From NCBI RefSeq assembly GCF_010668395.1, contig NZ_WUEY01000001.1, positions 682,001-746,000 on the forward strand: a stretch of DNA of 64,000 bases, read 5' to 3'. The notes under the pieces are model-generated. The model was not told where the DNA came from and searched no databases. It saw only the letters and a program-made list of their open reading frames with translations. The stretch is from Martinezella lusitana (lineage in GTDB: Bacteria; Pseudomonadota; Alphaproteobacteria; Rhizobiales; Rhizobiaceae). Position numbers and translations under genes: made by a program. Shown one piece after another: positions 17,446 to 25,989 of this stretch. Numbering within the stretch: position 1 is the stretch's first letter; the number at the start of each line of letters is the position of its first letter.

Positions 17446-20406
17446 GTGTCGATGCAAATGAACCATCCGGGGGATGCCATGGCCGACGCCACGCTTGCAA
17501 ATCGTATGCAACTGCCGAGACCGGATGTGACGCCGGAGGAGGCGGCCGAAATCCTGCAGACGCATTACGGCCTGAGCGGAACGTTGACAGAGCTCGGCAG
17601 CCAGCAGGATCGCAACTACCGCGTCGACGCCGGCGACAATGCCTATGTGCTGAAGATTTGTCATGCCGAATACGAGCTGGTGGAGCTCGAGGCGCAGAAC
17701 GCCGCCATTCGCCATCTGCAGGACAAACCCGATGCCCCGCGCGTGCCCGAGGTCGTGCCGGCGCTGAACGGCCGCGACATCCTCAGCGTCACTCTCCGCG
17801 AGCAGGACTATCTCGTGCGGCTGCTCGGCTTTCTTCCAGGCCAGACGCTGACGCGCTGCAAGCATCTGCCGCCGGCTTCAGTCGCCGGGCTCGGTGCGCT
17901 TTCGGCGAGGCTTGCCCGCGACCTTGCCGATTTCGACCATCCCGGCCTCCACCGGAACCTGCAATGGGACCTGCGCCGGGCAGGACCGGTCGCCGTGCAG
18001 CTCCTGTCGGCCATAACGGACCACGAAGCGCGCGACCGCATCGCCAAGGCAATGGTCGCGGCCGTCAAGCGCATCCAGCCGCTCGCGGCCGATTTGCGCG
18101 TGCAGCCGGTGCATCACGACGTTACCGATGACAATGTCGTCAGCCATCCCGACGCCCATGGCCAGCTCGTCCCGGACGGCGTCATCGATTTCGGTGACAT
18201 CATCCAGGGGTGGCTCGTCGGCGACCTTGCCGTGACCTGCGCCTCGCTGCTGCACCACGCGGAGGGCAACCCCTTCTACATTCTTCCCGCCATCAAGGCC
18301 TATCATGCGGTCTATCCGCTGCAGGAGGCGGAGGCCAAGGCGCTGTGGCCGCTGATCGTCGCGCGCGCGGTCATCCTTGCCGCCAGCGGCGAGCAGCAGC
18401 TCGCCATCGATCCGGACAACAACTATGTGCGCGGCAATCTCGAGTTCGAGCGCGAGATTTTCGATGTCGCGACCGGCGCGCAGCCGGACGTGATGGACGC
18501 GGCGATCCTGCGGACGATCGGCTTCGACGTCGCGCCGATTACGCCCGAAGGCTGGTCGCCGCTGCTGCCTGATCTTGACCCCTCACAGATCGCGGCCGTC
18601 GATCTCTCGGTTACCGGACACGACTTCATCGACGGCAACTGGCAGAAGCCCGACATGGACTGGCGGCTGCTTGCCCAGACGGCAATGACGTCAGGCGCCG
18701 CGGCAACCCGTTACGGCGAATTCCGCCTGTCCCTCGCCGCCCCGCTCACCATGGCGCCGCCACAGAATTTCGCCCTTCATTGCGATGTCTGCCTGCCAGC
18801 CGGAGCCACCGTCGCCGCGCCCTTCGCCGGCCTGCTGCAAAGGGAGGGCCAGCATTTCGTGCTGGCCGGCGAGGACGTGAGCCTTCATCTGGACGGTATC
18901 GAAAGCGCGCTCGAGGACGGAGCAGCCATCGAGCAAGGTGCGACAATAGGCACGATCGGTAGCGAAGGCTCGGCGATCGGAGGATTGCGCGTGCAGCTTT
19001 GCCGCGTGCCAAACCTCGTGCCGCCGCTCTTTGCGACGGCAGATCAGGCGGACGGCTGGTCGGTTGTCTCGCCCTCGCCCGCCTCTCTCCTCAATCCGGC
19101 ATGCGAGGCGCCGAGACCGGATGCGTCAGCGCTTCTTTCCCTGCGCAATGCCCGCTTCGCGAAGCCGCAGAAGCACTATTATGAGTTGCCGCCGCAGATC
19201 GAGCGCGGCTGGCGCGAATTCCTGTTCGACATGCAGGGCCGCTGCTACCTCGACATGGTCAACAACGTCACCACGCTCGGCCATGCTCATCCGCGGCTGA
19301 CGGCGGCGATCGCGCAGCAATGGTCGAGGCTCAACACCAATTCCCGCTTCCACTACGCCGCCGTCGCTGAATTTTCCGAACGGCTGGCGATGCTGGCGCC
19401 GGAAGGGCTGGACAGCGTGTTCCTCGTCAACAGCGGCTCGGAGGCCAATGATCTCGCCATCCGCCTTGCCTGGGCCCATAGCGGCAAAAGGAACATGCTG
19501 TGCCTGCTGGAGGCCTATCACGGCTGGACTGTCGCGAGCGATGCCGTCTCCACGTCGATTGCCGACAACCCGCAGGCGCTGACGACACGGCCGGACTGGG
19601 TGCATCCGGTCCTCTCGCCCAATACCTATCGCGGCCCGTTCCGGGGTCCGGATTCGGGGCCTGACTATCTCAACGACGTCGCCGCCAAATTGCTGGCCAT
19701 CGACGAGAAAGGCGACGGGCTTGCCGGCTTCATCGCCGAACCGGTGTACGGCAATGCCGGCGGCATCGCGCTGCCGCACGGCTATCTTGCCGGCGTTTAC
19801 GATGCCGTCCGTCAGCGCGGCGCCCTTTGCATCGCCGACGAAGTGCAGGTTGGCTACGGACGGCTGGGCGAACACTTCTGGGGCTTCGAAACGCAAGGGG
19901 TGATGCCCGACATCATCACCATTGCCAAGGGCATGGGCAATGGCCATCCGCTCGGCGCCGTCATCACCCGCCGCGAGATTGCCGAGTCGCTGGAAAAGGA
20001 AGGCTATTTCTTCTCGTCGGCCGGCGGCAGCCCGGTCAGCTGCGTCGTCGGCCTGACCGTTCTCGATATCCTCAAGGACGAGAATCTGCAGGAAAACGCC
20101 CGGGTCGTCGGCGACCAGCTGAAGGCAGGGCTGATCGCCCTGATGGATCGCTTCCCGCTGATCGGCGCCGTGCACGGCACGGGACTTTATCTCGGCGTGG
20201 AATTCGTTCGCGACCGCGAGGCGCTGACGCCGGCGACCGAAGAAACGGCCGCGATCTGCGAACGCCTGCTCGATCTCGGGGTCATCATGCAGCCGACCGG
20301 CGATCACCTGAATGTGTTGAAGATCAAGCCGCCGCTGTGCCTTGCGCCCGAAAGCGCCGATTTCTTCGTGAAAGCCCTGGAAAGAGCGCTTGAGGACGGA
20401 TTTTGA
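17446..20406 (+). CDS. Kinase / lipoyl-like / class III aminotransferase fusion (putative amino-alcohol or hydroxylysine kinase-phospholyase)
   Basis: This is a 986-residue three-part protein. Residues 1-340 form an APH-type kinase with the catalytic HHDVTDDN (D225, N230) and DFG (248-250) motifs. Residues 440-540 form a biotinyl-lipoyl/M23-like domain (ATVAAPFAGLLQREGQ). Residues 560-986 form a class III PLP domain with NSGSEAND, ADEVQVGYG (D798) and the PLP lysine K828 in IAKGMGNGHP. In mammals the two enzymes are separate: hydroxylysine kinase, and the phospho-lyases PHYKPL/ETNPPL. The fusion would phosphorylate an amino alcohol and eliminate phosphate. The start is GTG 17446, with ATG 17452 or 17479 as alternatives. 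Confidence 0.85.
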   Translation: MSMQMNHPGDAMADATLANRMQLPRPDVTPEEAAEILQTHYGLSGTLTELGSQQDRNYRVDAGDNAYVLKICHAEYELVELEAQNAAIRHLQDKPDAPRVPEVVPALNGRDILSVTLREQDYLVRLLGFLPGQTLTRCKHLPPASVAGLGALSARLARDLADFDHPGLHRNLQWDLRRAGPVAVQLLSAITDHEARDRIAKAMVAAVKRIQPLAADLRVQPVHHDVTDDNVVSHPDAHGQLVPDGVIDFGDIIQGWLVGDLAVTCASLLHHAEGNPFYILPAIKAYHAVYPLQEAEAKALWPLIVARAVILAASGEQQLAIDPDNNYVRGNLEFEREIFDVATGAQPDVMDAAILRTIGFDVAPITPEGWSPLLPDLDPSQIAAVDLSVTGHDFIDGNWQKPDMDWRLLAQTAMTSGAAATRYGEFRLSLAAPLTMAPPQNFALHCDVCLPAGATVAAPFAGLLQREGQHFVLAGEDVSLHLDGIESALEDGAAIEQGATIGTIGSEGSAIGGLRVQLCRVPNLVPPLFATADQADGWSVVSPSPASLLNPACEAPRPDASALLSLRNARFAKPQKHYYELPPQIERGWREFLFDMQGRCYLDMVNNVTTLGHAHPRLTAAIAQQWSRLNTNSRFHYAAVAEFSERLAMLAPEGLDSVFLVNSGSEANDLAIRLAWAHSGKRNMLCLLEAYHGWTVASDAVSTSIADNPQALTTRPDWVHPVLSPNTYRGPFRGPDSGPDYLNDVAAKLLAIDEKGDGLAGFIAEPVYGNAGGIALPHGYLAGVYDAVRQRGALCIADEVQVGYGRLGEHFWGFETQGVMPDIITIAKGMGNGHPLGAVITRREIAESLEKEGYFFSSAGGSPVSCVVGLTVLDILKDENLQENARVVGDQLKAGLIALMDRFPLIGAVHGTGLYLGVEFVRDREALTPATEETAAICERLLDLGVIMQPTGDHLNVLKIKPPLCLAPESADFFVKALERALEDGF

Positions 20407-20455
20407 TGCCCTCGCTGCGCCGTTAACCATTGAGGTGATTTAGCGGCGAGGGAAT

Positions 20456-20614
20456 TTAAATGCCGTTGCGGGATTGTCGAATCTCGCGCCAGTTCCTATC
20501 TGTCTGTCGGTGATCGGCGAGCCGTTCCGACACGGATAGCAACGTGAAGGCATTTAACACAGCCTTCCCCGCAACCCGCCAGGCTCGGAATTTTATTTTC
20601 CCGATCGTCGACAT
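20456..20614 (-). CDS. Possible small basic protein, 52 residues
   Basis: A minus-strand frame starting at ATG 20614 encodes a basic, arginine-rich protein (MSTIGKIKFRAWRVAGK at the start, DRNWREIRQSRNGI at the end). It has a short hydrophobic stretch around residues 14-26. The composition looks natural, and no plus-strand gene competes for the region. The ribosome site is weak (GAAAGATG). It may extend to ATG 20650. No homologue can be named, so this is a candidate only. Confidence 0.35.
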   Translation of the reverse strand: MSTIGKIKFRAWRVAGKAVLNAFTLLSVSERLADHRQTDRNWREIRQSRNGI

Positions 20615-20655
20615 TTTGACATCTTTCGGAATATGTTTCTGAAGATGCAATTGCT

Positions 20656-20680
20656 ATTATCTACTAAAGTAGTGGATAAT
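20656..20680. promoter_or_regulatory. 25-base palindrome between divergent small genes
   Basis: ATTATCTACT and AGTGGATAAT form 10-base arms with one mismatch around AAAGT. The element sits 41 bases upstream of the minus-strand small protein gene and 67 bases upstream of the plus-strand small frame at 20748. Two short hairpins follow: GCACCG/CGGTGC (20684-20700) and GCTCC/GGAGC (20699-20714). It looks like an operator followed by a structured leader. Confidence 0.45.
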
Positions 20681-20747
20681 AGTGCACCGGATCGCGGTGC
20701 TCCGTTGTTGGAGCCCCGTCAAGTACAACGCCAGATGAGGAAGTGAC

Positions 20748-20843
20748 ATGCTGAATACTGAAGTCATCGCTTCGATCCTTGGGCGGTCCGTGCTTGGCAA
20801 TGACCGCTCGGGCGCGCTCTCCCGCCCGTGCTGTCGAATGTGA
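20748..20843 (+). CDS. Possible 31-residue small protein
   Basis: ATG 20748 is preceded by GAGGAAGTGAC, a good ribosome site. It opens a frame of 31 residues (MLNTEVIASILGRSVLGNDR at the start) ending at TGA 20841-20843. It lies downstream of a palindrome and two leader hairpins and 75 bases before the next small gene. It could be a leader peptide, a small protein or chance. Confidence 0.2.
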   Translation: MLNTEVIASILGRSVLGNDRSGALSRPCCRM

Positions 20844-20918
20844 CGTTCGTCCTCCCTACCGGAATCAAACAGTCAATTCGCCATGTCTGCGCCGTGCGTG
20901 CGCAGAGGGAGTCTATTT

Positions 20919-21113
20919 ATGAAGAAGCAAGTTATCGAGTACGCCGGCGTTCCCGTCGGCATCGTCGTTCCGGATCAGGATCGGCTCAAGTTCATCGCTG
21001 TCAAATATCACGTCCATGATCTGGACGAGCAGCATTTCAGAAACGCGGACGAAGTAAGGCTTGCGATCCGCGATCTCCTCTCCCGCCAGCAGGCAAAGCC
21101 GATCCATGTTTGA
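20919..21113 (+). CDS. Small conserved-looking protein of unknown function
   Basis: ATG 20919 follows a GAGGGAG ribosome site. The 64-residue product (MKKQVIEYAGVPVGIVVPDQ at the start) looks like a compact beta-rich domain followed by a helix (DEVRLAIRDLLSRQQ). It has no signal peptide or membrane segment. No function is known to me. The longer frame to 20883 adds 12 residues without a better ribosome site. Confidence 0.6.
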   Translation: MKKQVIEYAGVPVGIVVPDQDRLKFIAVKYHVHDLDEQHFRNADEVRLAIRDLLSRQQAKPIHV

Positions 21114-21139
21114 TGGATCGGCTCGCCTCTACGCCTGCC

Positions 21140-21320
21140 CGACAAAATCACCCGCCCTCCTGGTTCGAAACGCCCTACAGGCCTCTTGACCACGAGGGCT
21201 GGTCTCTCGCATCAAGCCGGTGCATAGACTTTTCGCTGTTTCTCGCTGCATTCTCTCCTCCCCCAAGGTGAGGCACGCGGGCTGAAAGCCGGAGCCTCGA
21301 ACCACAAGGGCCGGTCCGCA
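21140..21320. repeat. RIME-like intergenic repeat, composite copy
   Basis: CCCTCCTGGTTCGAAACG and CCACGAGGG form the arms of one hairpin (about 21157-21199). Its first arm matches the element at 1915. A further arm, CCTCGAACCACAAGGGC, appears near 21293, next to AAGGTGAGGCACGCGGGC. This fills the 304-base gap between the small protein gene and the peptidase gene; nothing else is seen there apart from the peptidase leader. Confidence 0.55.
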
Positions 21321-21417
21321 CAGCACTCCTCCCGAACACACCCACCTTGTCTTTTGATCCTCTTTACGGTCCTATCGCCATGACGACCTCGCGTTGCAAA
21401 CGGCGAAGGATTTTTCA

Positions 21418-22428
21418 TTGGCTGATCATCTCAATCTCCTGACCGATGTCGAAGGCGTCGCCGTCGGGCACTCCACCGATCTTGCGCTTGGCTCCGGCGT
21501 CACCGCCATCATTTTCGATGAACCGGCGGTCGCATCCTGCACCGTTCTCGGCGGCGCACCGGGCGGGCGCGATACGGCGCTGCTCGATCCCGCAATGACG
21601 GTCGGCGTGGTGGATGGCCTCGTTCTCTCGGGTGGCTCAGCCTTCGGGCTAGACGCCGCAGGAGGAGTGCAGGCCGGCTTGAGGGAAATCGGCCGAGGCC
21701 TCAAGGTCGGCAATGCGCTGGTGCCGATCGTGCCGCAAGCAATCCTCTTCGACCTCATCAATGGCGGCAACAAGGACTGGGGCTTGCATTCGCCCTATCG
21801 CGATCTTGGCTATGCCGCCTTCAAGGCGGCCGGCAAGGGCCCATTCGCGCTCGGCTCGGTCGGCGCCGGAACGGGCGCCACGACGGCGACGGTCAAGGGC
21901 GGACTTGGCTCGGCCAGCGCCACCAGCAGCAAGGGATACAAGATCGCCGCCATCGTCGCCGTCAATGCCCTCGGCTCCGCCACCATCGGCAACGGCCCGC
22001 ATTTCTGGGCGGCGCCGTTCGAAGAGAGTGGCGAATTCGGCGGTCTCGGCATGCCTGAGACCATCGATTCACGCCTGCGGCTGAAGGGCACCAACATCAC
22101 CGCCACGACCATCGGCGCCATCGTCACCGATGCCCGGCTGACAAAGGCGGAAGCGCATCGCCTGTCCATCTCAGCCCATGACGGCTTTGCCCGCGCCCTG
22201 CTGCCGACGCATCTGCCGCTCGACGGCGATACCGTGTTTGCCGCCTCCACCGGCAGGCACGCTCGCGACGACATGCCTGGTTTCATGGAGCTCTGCCACC
22301 TCGCCGCCATCGTCATGGCGCGGGCGATCGCCCGCGGCGTCTTTGAGGCGGCGGCGCTGCCGGTCGAAGGCGCGCAGCCTGCATGGCGGGACCGTTTCGC
22401 CGGGCCGCCGGGCATCCGACCGCACTAG
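21418..22428 (+). CDS. P1 family (DmpA/NylC-like) peptidase
   Basis: The 336-residue protein has the P1/S58 Ntn-type motifs VLSGGSAFGLDAAGGV (near 70), SVGAGTGATTATVKGGLGSAS (near 148) and TNITATTIGAIVTDARLTK (near 225). By comparison with NylC, the chain probably cuts itself so that Thr230 or Thr231 becomes the N-terminal nucleophile. DmpA-type enzymes release N-terminal D- or beta-amino acids; NylC cleaves nylon oligomers. TTG 21418 is chosen because AAGGA lies seven bases upstream. A TTG at 21394 is less supported. It heads the operon with the peptide importer and amidase. Confidence 0.85.
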   Translation: MADHLNLLTDVEGVAVGHSTDLALGSGVTAIIFDEPAVASCTVLGGAPGGRDTALLDPAMTVGVVDGLVLSGGSAFGLDAAGGVQAGLREIGRGLKVGNALVPIVPQAILFDLINGGNKDWGLHSPYRDLGYAAFKAAGKGPFALGSVGAGTGATTATVKGGLGSASATSSKGYKIAAIVAVNALGSATIGNGPHFWAAPFEESGEFGGLGMPETIDSRLRLKGTNITATTIGAIVTDARLTKAEAHRLSISAHDGFARALLPTHLPLDGDTVFAASTGRHARDDMPGFMELCHLAAIVMARAIARGVFEAAALPVEGAQPAWRDRFAGPPGIRPH

Positions 22429-22533
22429 CACAAATTTTCAGAATTGTGTGTGCGCCTGCGAGATGACACTATCCATCGAAAGACCGCAAGCCGGAGGGAA
22501 ACCGGGCTTCCGGGCAAAAGCAAGGGAACTGAG

Positions 22534-24063
22534 ATGACCAAGTTTTCACGCCAGAGCCTTAGCGATGTCGCGCGCCGGCTTGCCTGTGGCGCCGCACTTT
22601 CCGCCGGCCTGCTGATGATGGGCCTGACACAGGCCGAGGCTGCAAAGACGACGCTCAACCTCGGCATGAGCGTCGAGCCGACGGGCCTCGATCCGACGAT
22701 CGCCGCTCCCGTCGCGATCGGACAAGTCACCTGGCAGAACATCTTCGAAGGGCTGGTTGCCATCGACGAAAGCGGCAAGATCGTGCCGCAGCTCGCAAAG
22801 AGCTGGGAGATTTCGCCTGACGGCCTGACCTATACGTTCAAGTTGCAAAGCGGCGTGAAATTCCACGATGGCGAGACTTTCGATTCGGCCGCCGCCAAGT
22901 TCGCGGTCGATCGCGCCCGAGGCAGCGATTCCGTCAATCCGCAGAAGCGCTTCTTTTCGACCATCGCCTCGATCGACACGCCGGATGCGGAAACGCTGGT
23001 GCTGCATCTGTCCTCGCCGACCGGCAGCCTGCTCTACTGGCTCGGCTGGCCCTCTTCGGTCATGGTCGGGCCGAAATCCTCTGCCAACGACAAGACGACG
23101 CCCGTCGGCACCGGTCCGTTCAAATTCTCCGCCTGGGCCAAGGGCGACCATGTCGATCTGGTCAAGAACCCGGACTACTGGAACAAGTCGGTCGACGTGA
23201 AGCTCGAAAAGGTGACATTCCGCTTCATTTCCGATCCGCAGGCCGAGGCCGCGGCGCTGAAGGCCGGCGATGTCGATGCCTTTCCGGAGTTTGCCGCGCC
23301 GGAGCTGATGAGCTCCTTCGACGGCGACCCCAGGCTGATGACCAAGGTCGGCAATACCGAGCTGAAGGTTGTGGCCGGCATGAACAACACCCGCAAGCCC
23401 TTCGACGACACGCGCGTGCGCCAGGCGCTGATGATGGCGCTCGACCGCAAGACGATCATCGACGGCGCGTGGTCCGGTTTCGGCACGGCGATCGGCAGCC
23501 ACTACACCCCGAACGACCCCGGCTACAAGGACCTGACCGGCACGCTGCCCTACGATCCCGCCAAGGCCAAGGCGCTGCTTTCCGAAGCCGGCTATCCAAA
23601 CGGCTTCAGCTTCACCATCAAGACGCCGCAGATGGCCTATGCCCCGCGCAGCGCGCAGGTGATGCAGGCGATGTTTGCCGATATCGGCGTGACGATGAAC
23701 ATCGAGCCGACGGAATTCCCGGCGAAATGGGTGCAGGACGTCTTCAGCGGCCGCAACTACGACATGACCATCATTGCCCATGCCGAGCCGCTGGATATCG
23801 ATATCTATTCGCGCGACCCCTATTACTTCAACTATAAGAATCCGGCCTTCGACGAGCTGATGAAGAAGATCCAGCTCACCGCCGATCCCGCCGAGCAAAA
23901 CAAGCTCTATGGAGAGGCGCAGACCATTCTTGCCGAGGATGTGCCGGCTCTCTTCCTCTTCGTCATGCCGAAGCTCGGCGTCTGGGACAAGAAGCTGAAG
24001 GGTCTTTGGGAGAACGAGCCCATCCCCTCGAACGTGCTGACCAACGTATCCTGGGAAGACTGA
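22534..24063 (+). CDS. Dipeptide-type ABC transporter substrate-binding protein
   Basis: ATG 22534 with AAGGGAACTG upstream gives 509 residues. The signal peptide is twin-basic and hydrophobic, with cleavage near AEA|AKT. The mature protein has the family 5 (DppA/OppA) layout, including GMSVEPTGLDPT at the start and VPTGTGPFKF-like and YDPAKAKALLSEAGYPNG segments. It binds peptides or other amino-linked compounds in the periplasm. The 105-base gap after the peptidase gene contains a short inverted repeat (CACAA...TTGTG, 22429-22448). Confidence 0.9.
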   Translation: MTKFSRQSLSDVARRLACGAALSAGLLMMGLTQAEAAKTTLNLGMSVEPTGLDPTIAAPVAIGQVTWQNIFEGLVAIDESGKIVPQLAKSWEISPDGLTYTFKLQSGVKFHDGETFDSAAAKFAVDRARGSDSVNPQKRFFSTIASIDTPDAETLVLHLSSPTGSLLYWLGWPSSVMVGPKSSANDKTTPVGTGPFKFSAWAKGDHVDLVKNPDYWNKSVDVKLEKVTFRFISDPQAEAAALKAGDVDAFPEFAAPELMSSFDGDPRLMTKVGNTELKVVAGMNNTRKPFDDTRVRQALMMALDRKTIIDGAWSGFGTAIGSHYTPNDPGYKDLTGTLPYDPAKAKALLSEAGYPNGFSFTIKTPQMAYAPRSAQVMQAMFADIGVTMNIEPTEFPAKWVQDVFSGRNYDMTIIAHAEPLDIDIYSRDPYYFNYKNPAFDELMKKIQLTADPAEQNKLYGEAQTILAEDVPALFLFVMPKLGVWDKKLKGLWENEPIPSNVLTNVSWED

Positions 24064-24150
24064 GCGCTTCCGTGCGACGATGCCGACGGGCGGATCGCGC
24101 TGCCCGCCGTCAAACATCTCGATGCCGGCGTGATCGGCCATGGACATGCT

Positions 24151-25104
24151 ATGATCGTACTGCTCACCCGCCGGATTTTCGGACTTGTCCTGACGCTGAT
24201 TGCCGTCTCGCTGCTGGTCTTCGTGGTCATGGCGCTGCTGCCGGGCGATCCGGCCGCCATTACGCTCGGCACCTCGGCGACGCCGGAAACGCTTGCGGCG
24301 CTGAGGCACGACATGGGTCTCGACCAGCCGCTGATCGTCCGCTACGGGCAGTGGCTTGCCGGCGCGCTGACGGGGGATCTCGGCAAATCCTATACCTACG
24401 GCGTGCCGGTCGCCGGTCTGATCGCCGAGCGGCTGGCCGTGACCTTGCCGCTCGCCGCCCTCGCCGTCGTGCTGTCCGTCCTCATTGCCGTGCCGCTCGG
24501 CGTGGCGGCCGCGGCAAGGCGCGGCGGCTTCTTCGATATCCTTGCCGCGCTGTTTTCGCAGATGGGCATCGCCGTGCCGGGCTTCTGGGTCGGCCTGCTA
24601 TTGGTGCTGCTGTTTGCCACATCGCTCGGCTGGATGCCGGCCGGCGGCTTTCCCGGCTGGAGCAACGGATTGTGGCCGGCCCTGAAATCCCTCGTGCTGC
24701 CGGCCGTGGCGCTTGCATTGCCGCAGGCGGCGGTGCTGACCCGAGTGACGCGCTCGGCCGTGCTCGACATGCTGCATGAGGATTTTGCCCGCACGGCGGT
24801 CGCCAAGGGCCTGTCGCGCAGCCGCGTGCTCTGGGGGCATGTGGTGCCGAACGCGCTCGTGCCGGTGCTGACCATTCTCGGGCTGCAATTCACCTTTCTG
24901 GTCGCCGGCGCCGTGCTGATCGAAAACGTCTTCACCCTGCCCGGTCTCGGCCGCCTCGCCTATCAGGCGCTCAGCCAGCGCGATGTCATCGTGCTTCAGG
25001 ATGTCGTGCTGTTCTTTGCCGGCCTCGTCATCGTCGTCAACTTTCTGGTGGATCTCTCCTATCTCGCCGTCGATCCCCGCCTGCGCGCCGGAGGGGCACG
25101 ATGA
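24151..25104 (+). CDS. Dipeptide-type ABC transporter permease (DppB family)
   Basis: The 317-residue inner-membrane protein starts MIVLLTRRIFGLVLTLIAVS, the usual DppB N-terminus, and contains LPGDPA. Its EAA loop reads DFARTAVAKGLSRSRVLWGHVVPNA near residue 210. A GTG at 24130 is an alternative start. It pairs with the DppC-type protein, whose ATG overlaps its stop by four bases. No ATP-binding subunit gene follows. Confidence 0.9.
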   Translation: MIVLLTRRIFGLVLTLIAVSLLVFVVMALLPGDPAAITLGTSATPETLAALRHDMGLDQPLIVRYGQWLAGALTGDLGKSYTYGVPVAGLIAERLAVTLPLAALAVVLSVLIAVPLGVAAAARRGGFFDILAALFSQMGIAVPGFWVGLLLVLLFATSLGWMPAGGFPGWSNGLWPALKSLVLPAVALALPQAAVLTRVTRSAVLDMLHEDFARTAVAKGLSRSRVLWGHVVPNALVPVLTILGLQFTFLVAGAVLIENVFTLPGLGRLAYQALSQRDVIVLQDVVLFFAGLVIVVNFLVDLSYLAVDPRLRAGGAR

Positions 25105-25967
25105 CGATAGCCGAAGCCAGAGCTACCGCCGGGCCCCATCGCCGCAGTTTTCGGGCGCTGCGCCGCCCCAACCTGATTGTCGGCGCCCTCATCATCCTCT
25201 CGCTCGCCTGCGTCGCCGTCGTTTCGCTGTTCTGGACGCCGGTTCCGCCGGCAAAGATGCAGATCGTCCACAAGCTGCAGCCACCCTTCGGCTTCGGGCT
25301 TCTCGGCACCGATCAGCTCGGCCACGACGTCCTGTCGATGCTGATGGCCGGCTGCTGGAACTCGCTGTCGATCTCCGTTTCCGCCGTCGCGATCGGCGGG
25401 ACGATCGGGACGATCATCGGCGTTTCCGCCGCCGCTCAGCGCGGCCTCTTCGAAACGCTGGTCATGCGCGCCTGCGACGTGATCTTCGCGCTGCCGCCGA
25501 TCCTTTCGGCCATGATCCTTGGCGCATTTCTCGGGACGGGGCGCATGACCGCCATTATCGCCATCGCGGTGTTCATGTTGCCGGTCTTTGCCCGCGTATC
25601 GCTCGGCTCGGCGCTGCAGGCGTGGAGCCGCGACTATGTGCTGGCGGCACGCGCCATCGGCAACACGCAGCTTGCCATCACGCTCCGCCATGTCCTGCCG
25701 AACATCATGGGCAGCATCATCGTCCAGGCGACGATCCAGCTCGGCCTTGCGATCCTGACCGAAGCCGGGCTTGCCTTCCTGGGCCTGAGCGTGCCGCCGC
25801 CGGCGCCGACCTGGGGACGGATGCTAGCCGACGCGCAGACCTATTTCCACGTCGCGCCGTGGCTGGCTCTCCTGCCGGGGCTTGCCATCGCGCTCTCCGT
25901 CCTCGGCTTCAACCTGCTCGGCGACGGGCTGCGCGATCTCCTCGACCCCCGCGAGGCGACGCGCTGA
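25101..25967 (+). CDS. Dipeptide-type ABC transporter permease (DppC family)
   Basis: The 288-residue protein has an N-terminal cytoplasmic tail, then about six membrane segments. The loop LLGTDQLGHDVLSMLMAG is diagnostic of DppC, and the EAA loop reads DYVLAARAIGNTQLAITLRHVLPN near residue 190. It is translationally coupled to the DppB-type gene. The amidase gene starts 22 bases after its stop, where a DppD/DppF ATPase pair would normally be expected. Confidence 0.9.
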   Translation: MTIAEARATAGPHRRSFRALRRPNLIVGALIILSLACVAVVSLFWTPVPPAKMQIVHKLQPPFGFGLLGTDQLGHDVLSMLMAGCWNSLSISVSAVAIGGTIGTIIGVSAAAQRGLFETLVMRACDVIFALPPILSAMILGAFLGTGRMTAIIAIAVFMLPVFARVSLGSALQAWSRDYVLAARAIGNTQLAITLRHVLPNIMGSIIVQATIQLGLAILTEAGLAFLGLSVPPPAPTWGRMLADAQTYFHVAPWLALLPGLAIALSVLGFNLLGDGLRDLLDPREATR

Positions 25968-25989
25968 TTGAGACAGAAAAGTAGAGACC

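Noticed and set aside
22546..24309. A 587-codon minus-strand open frame opposite the dipeptide-binding protein gene
   Set aside because: Shadow of a clear DppA-type gene; its composition is repetitive Arg/Gly/His and it has no domain.
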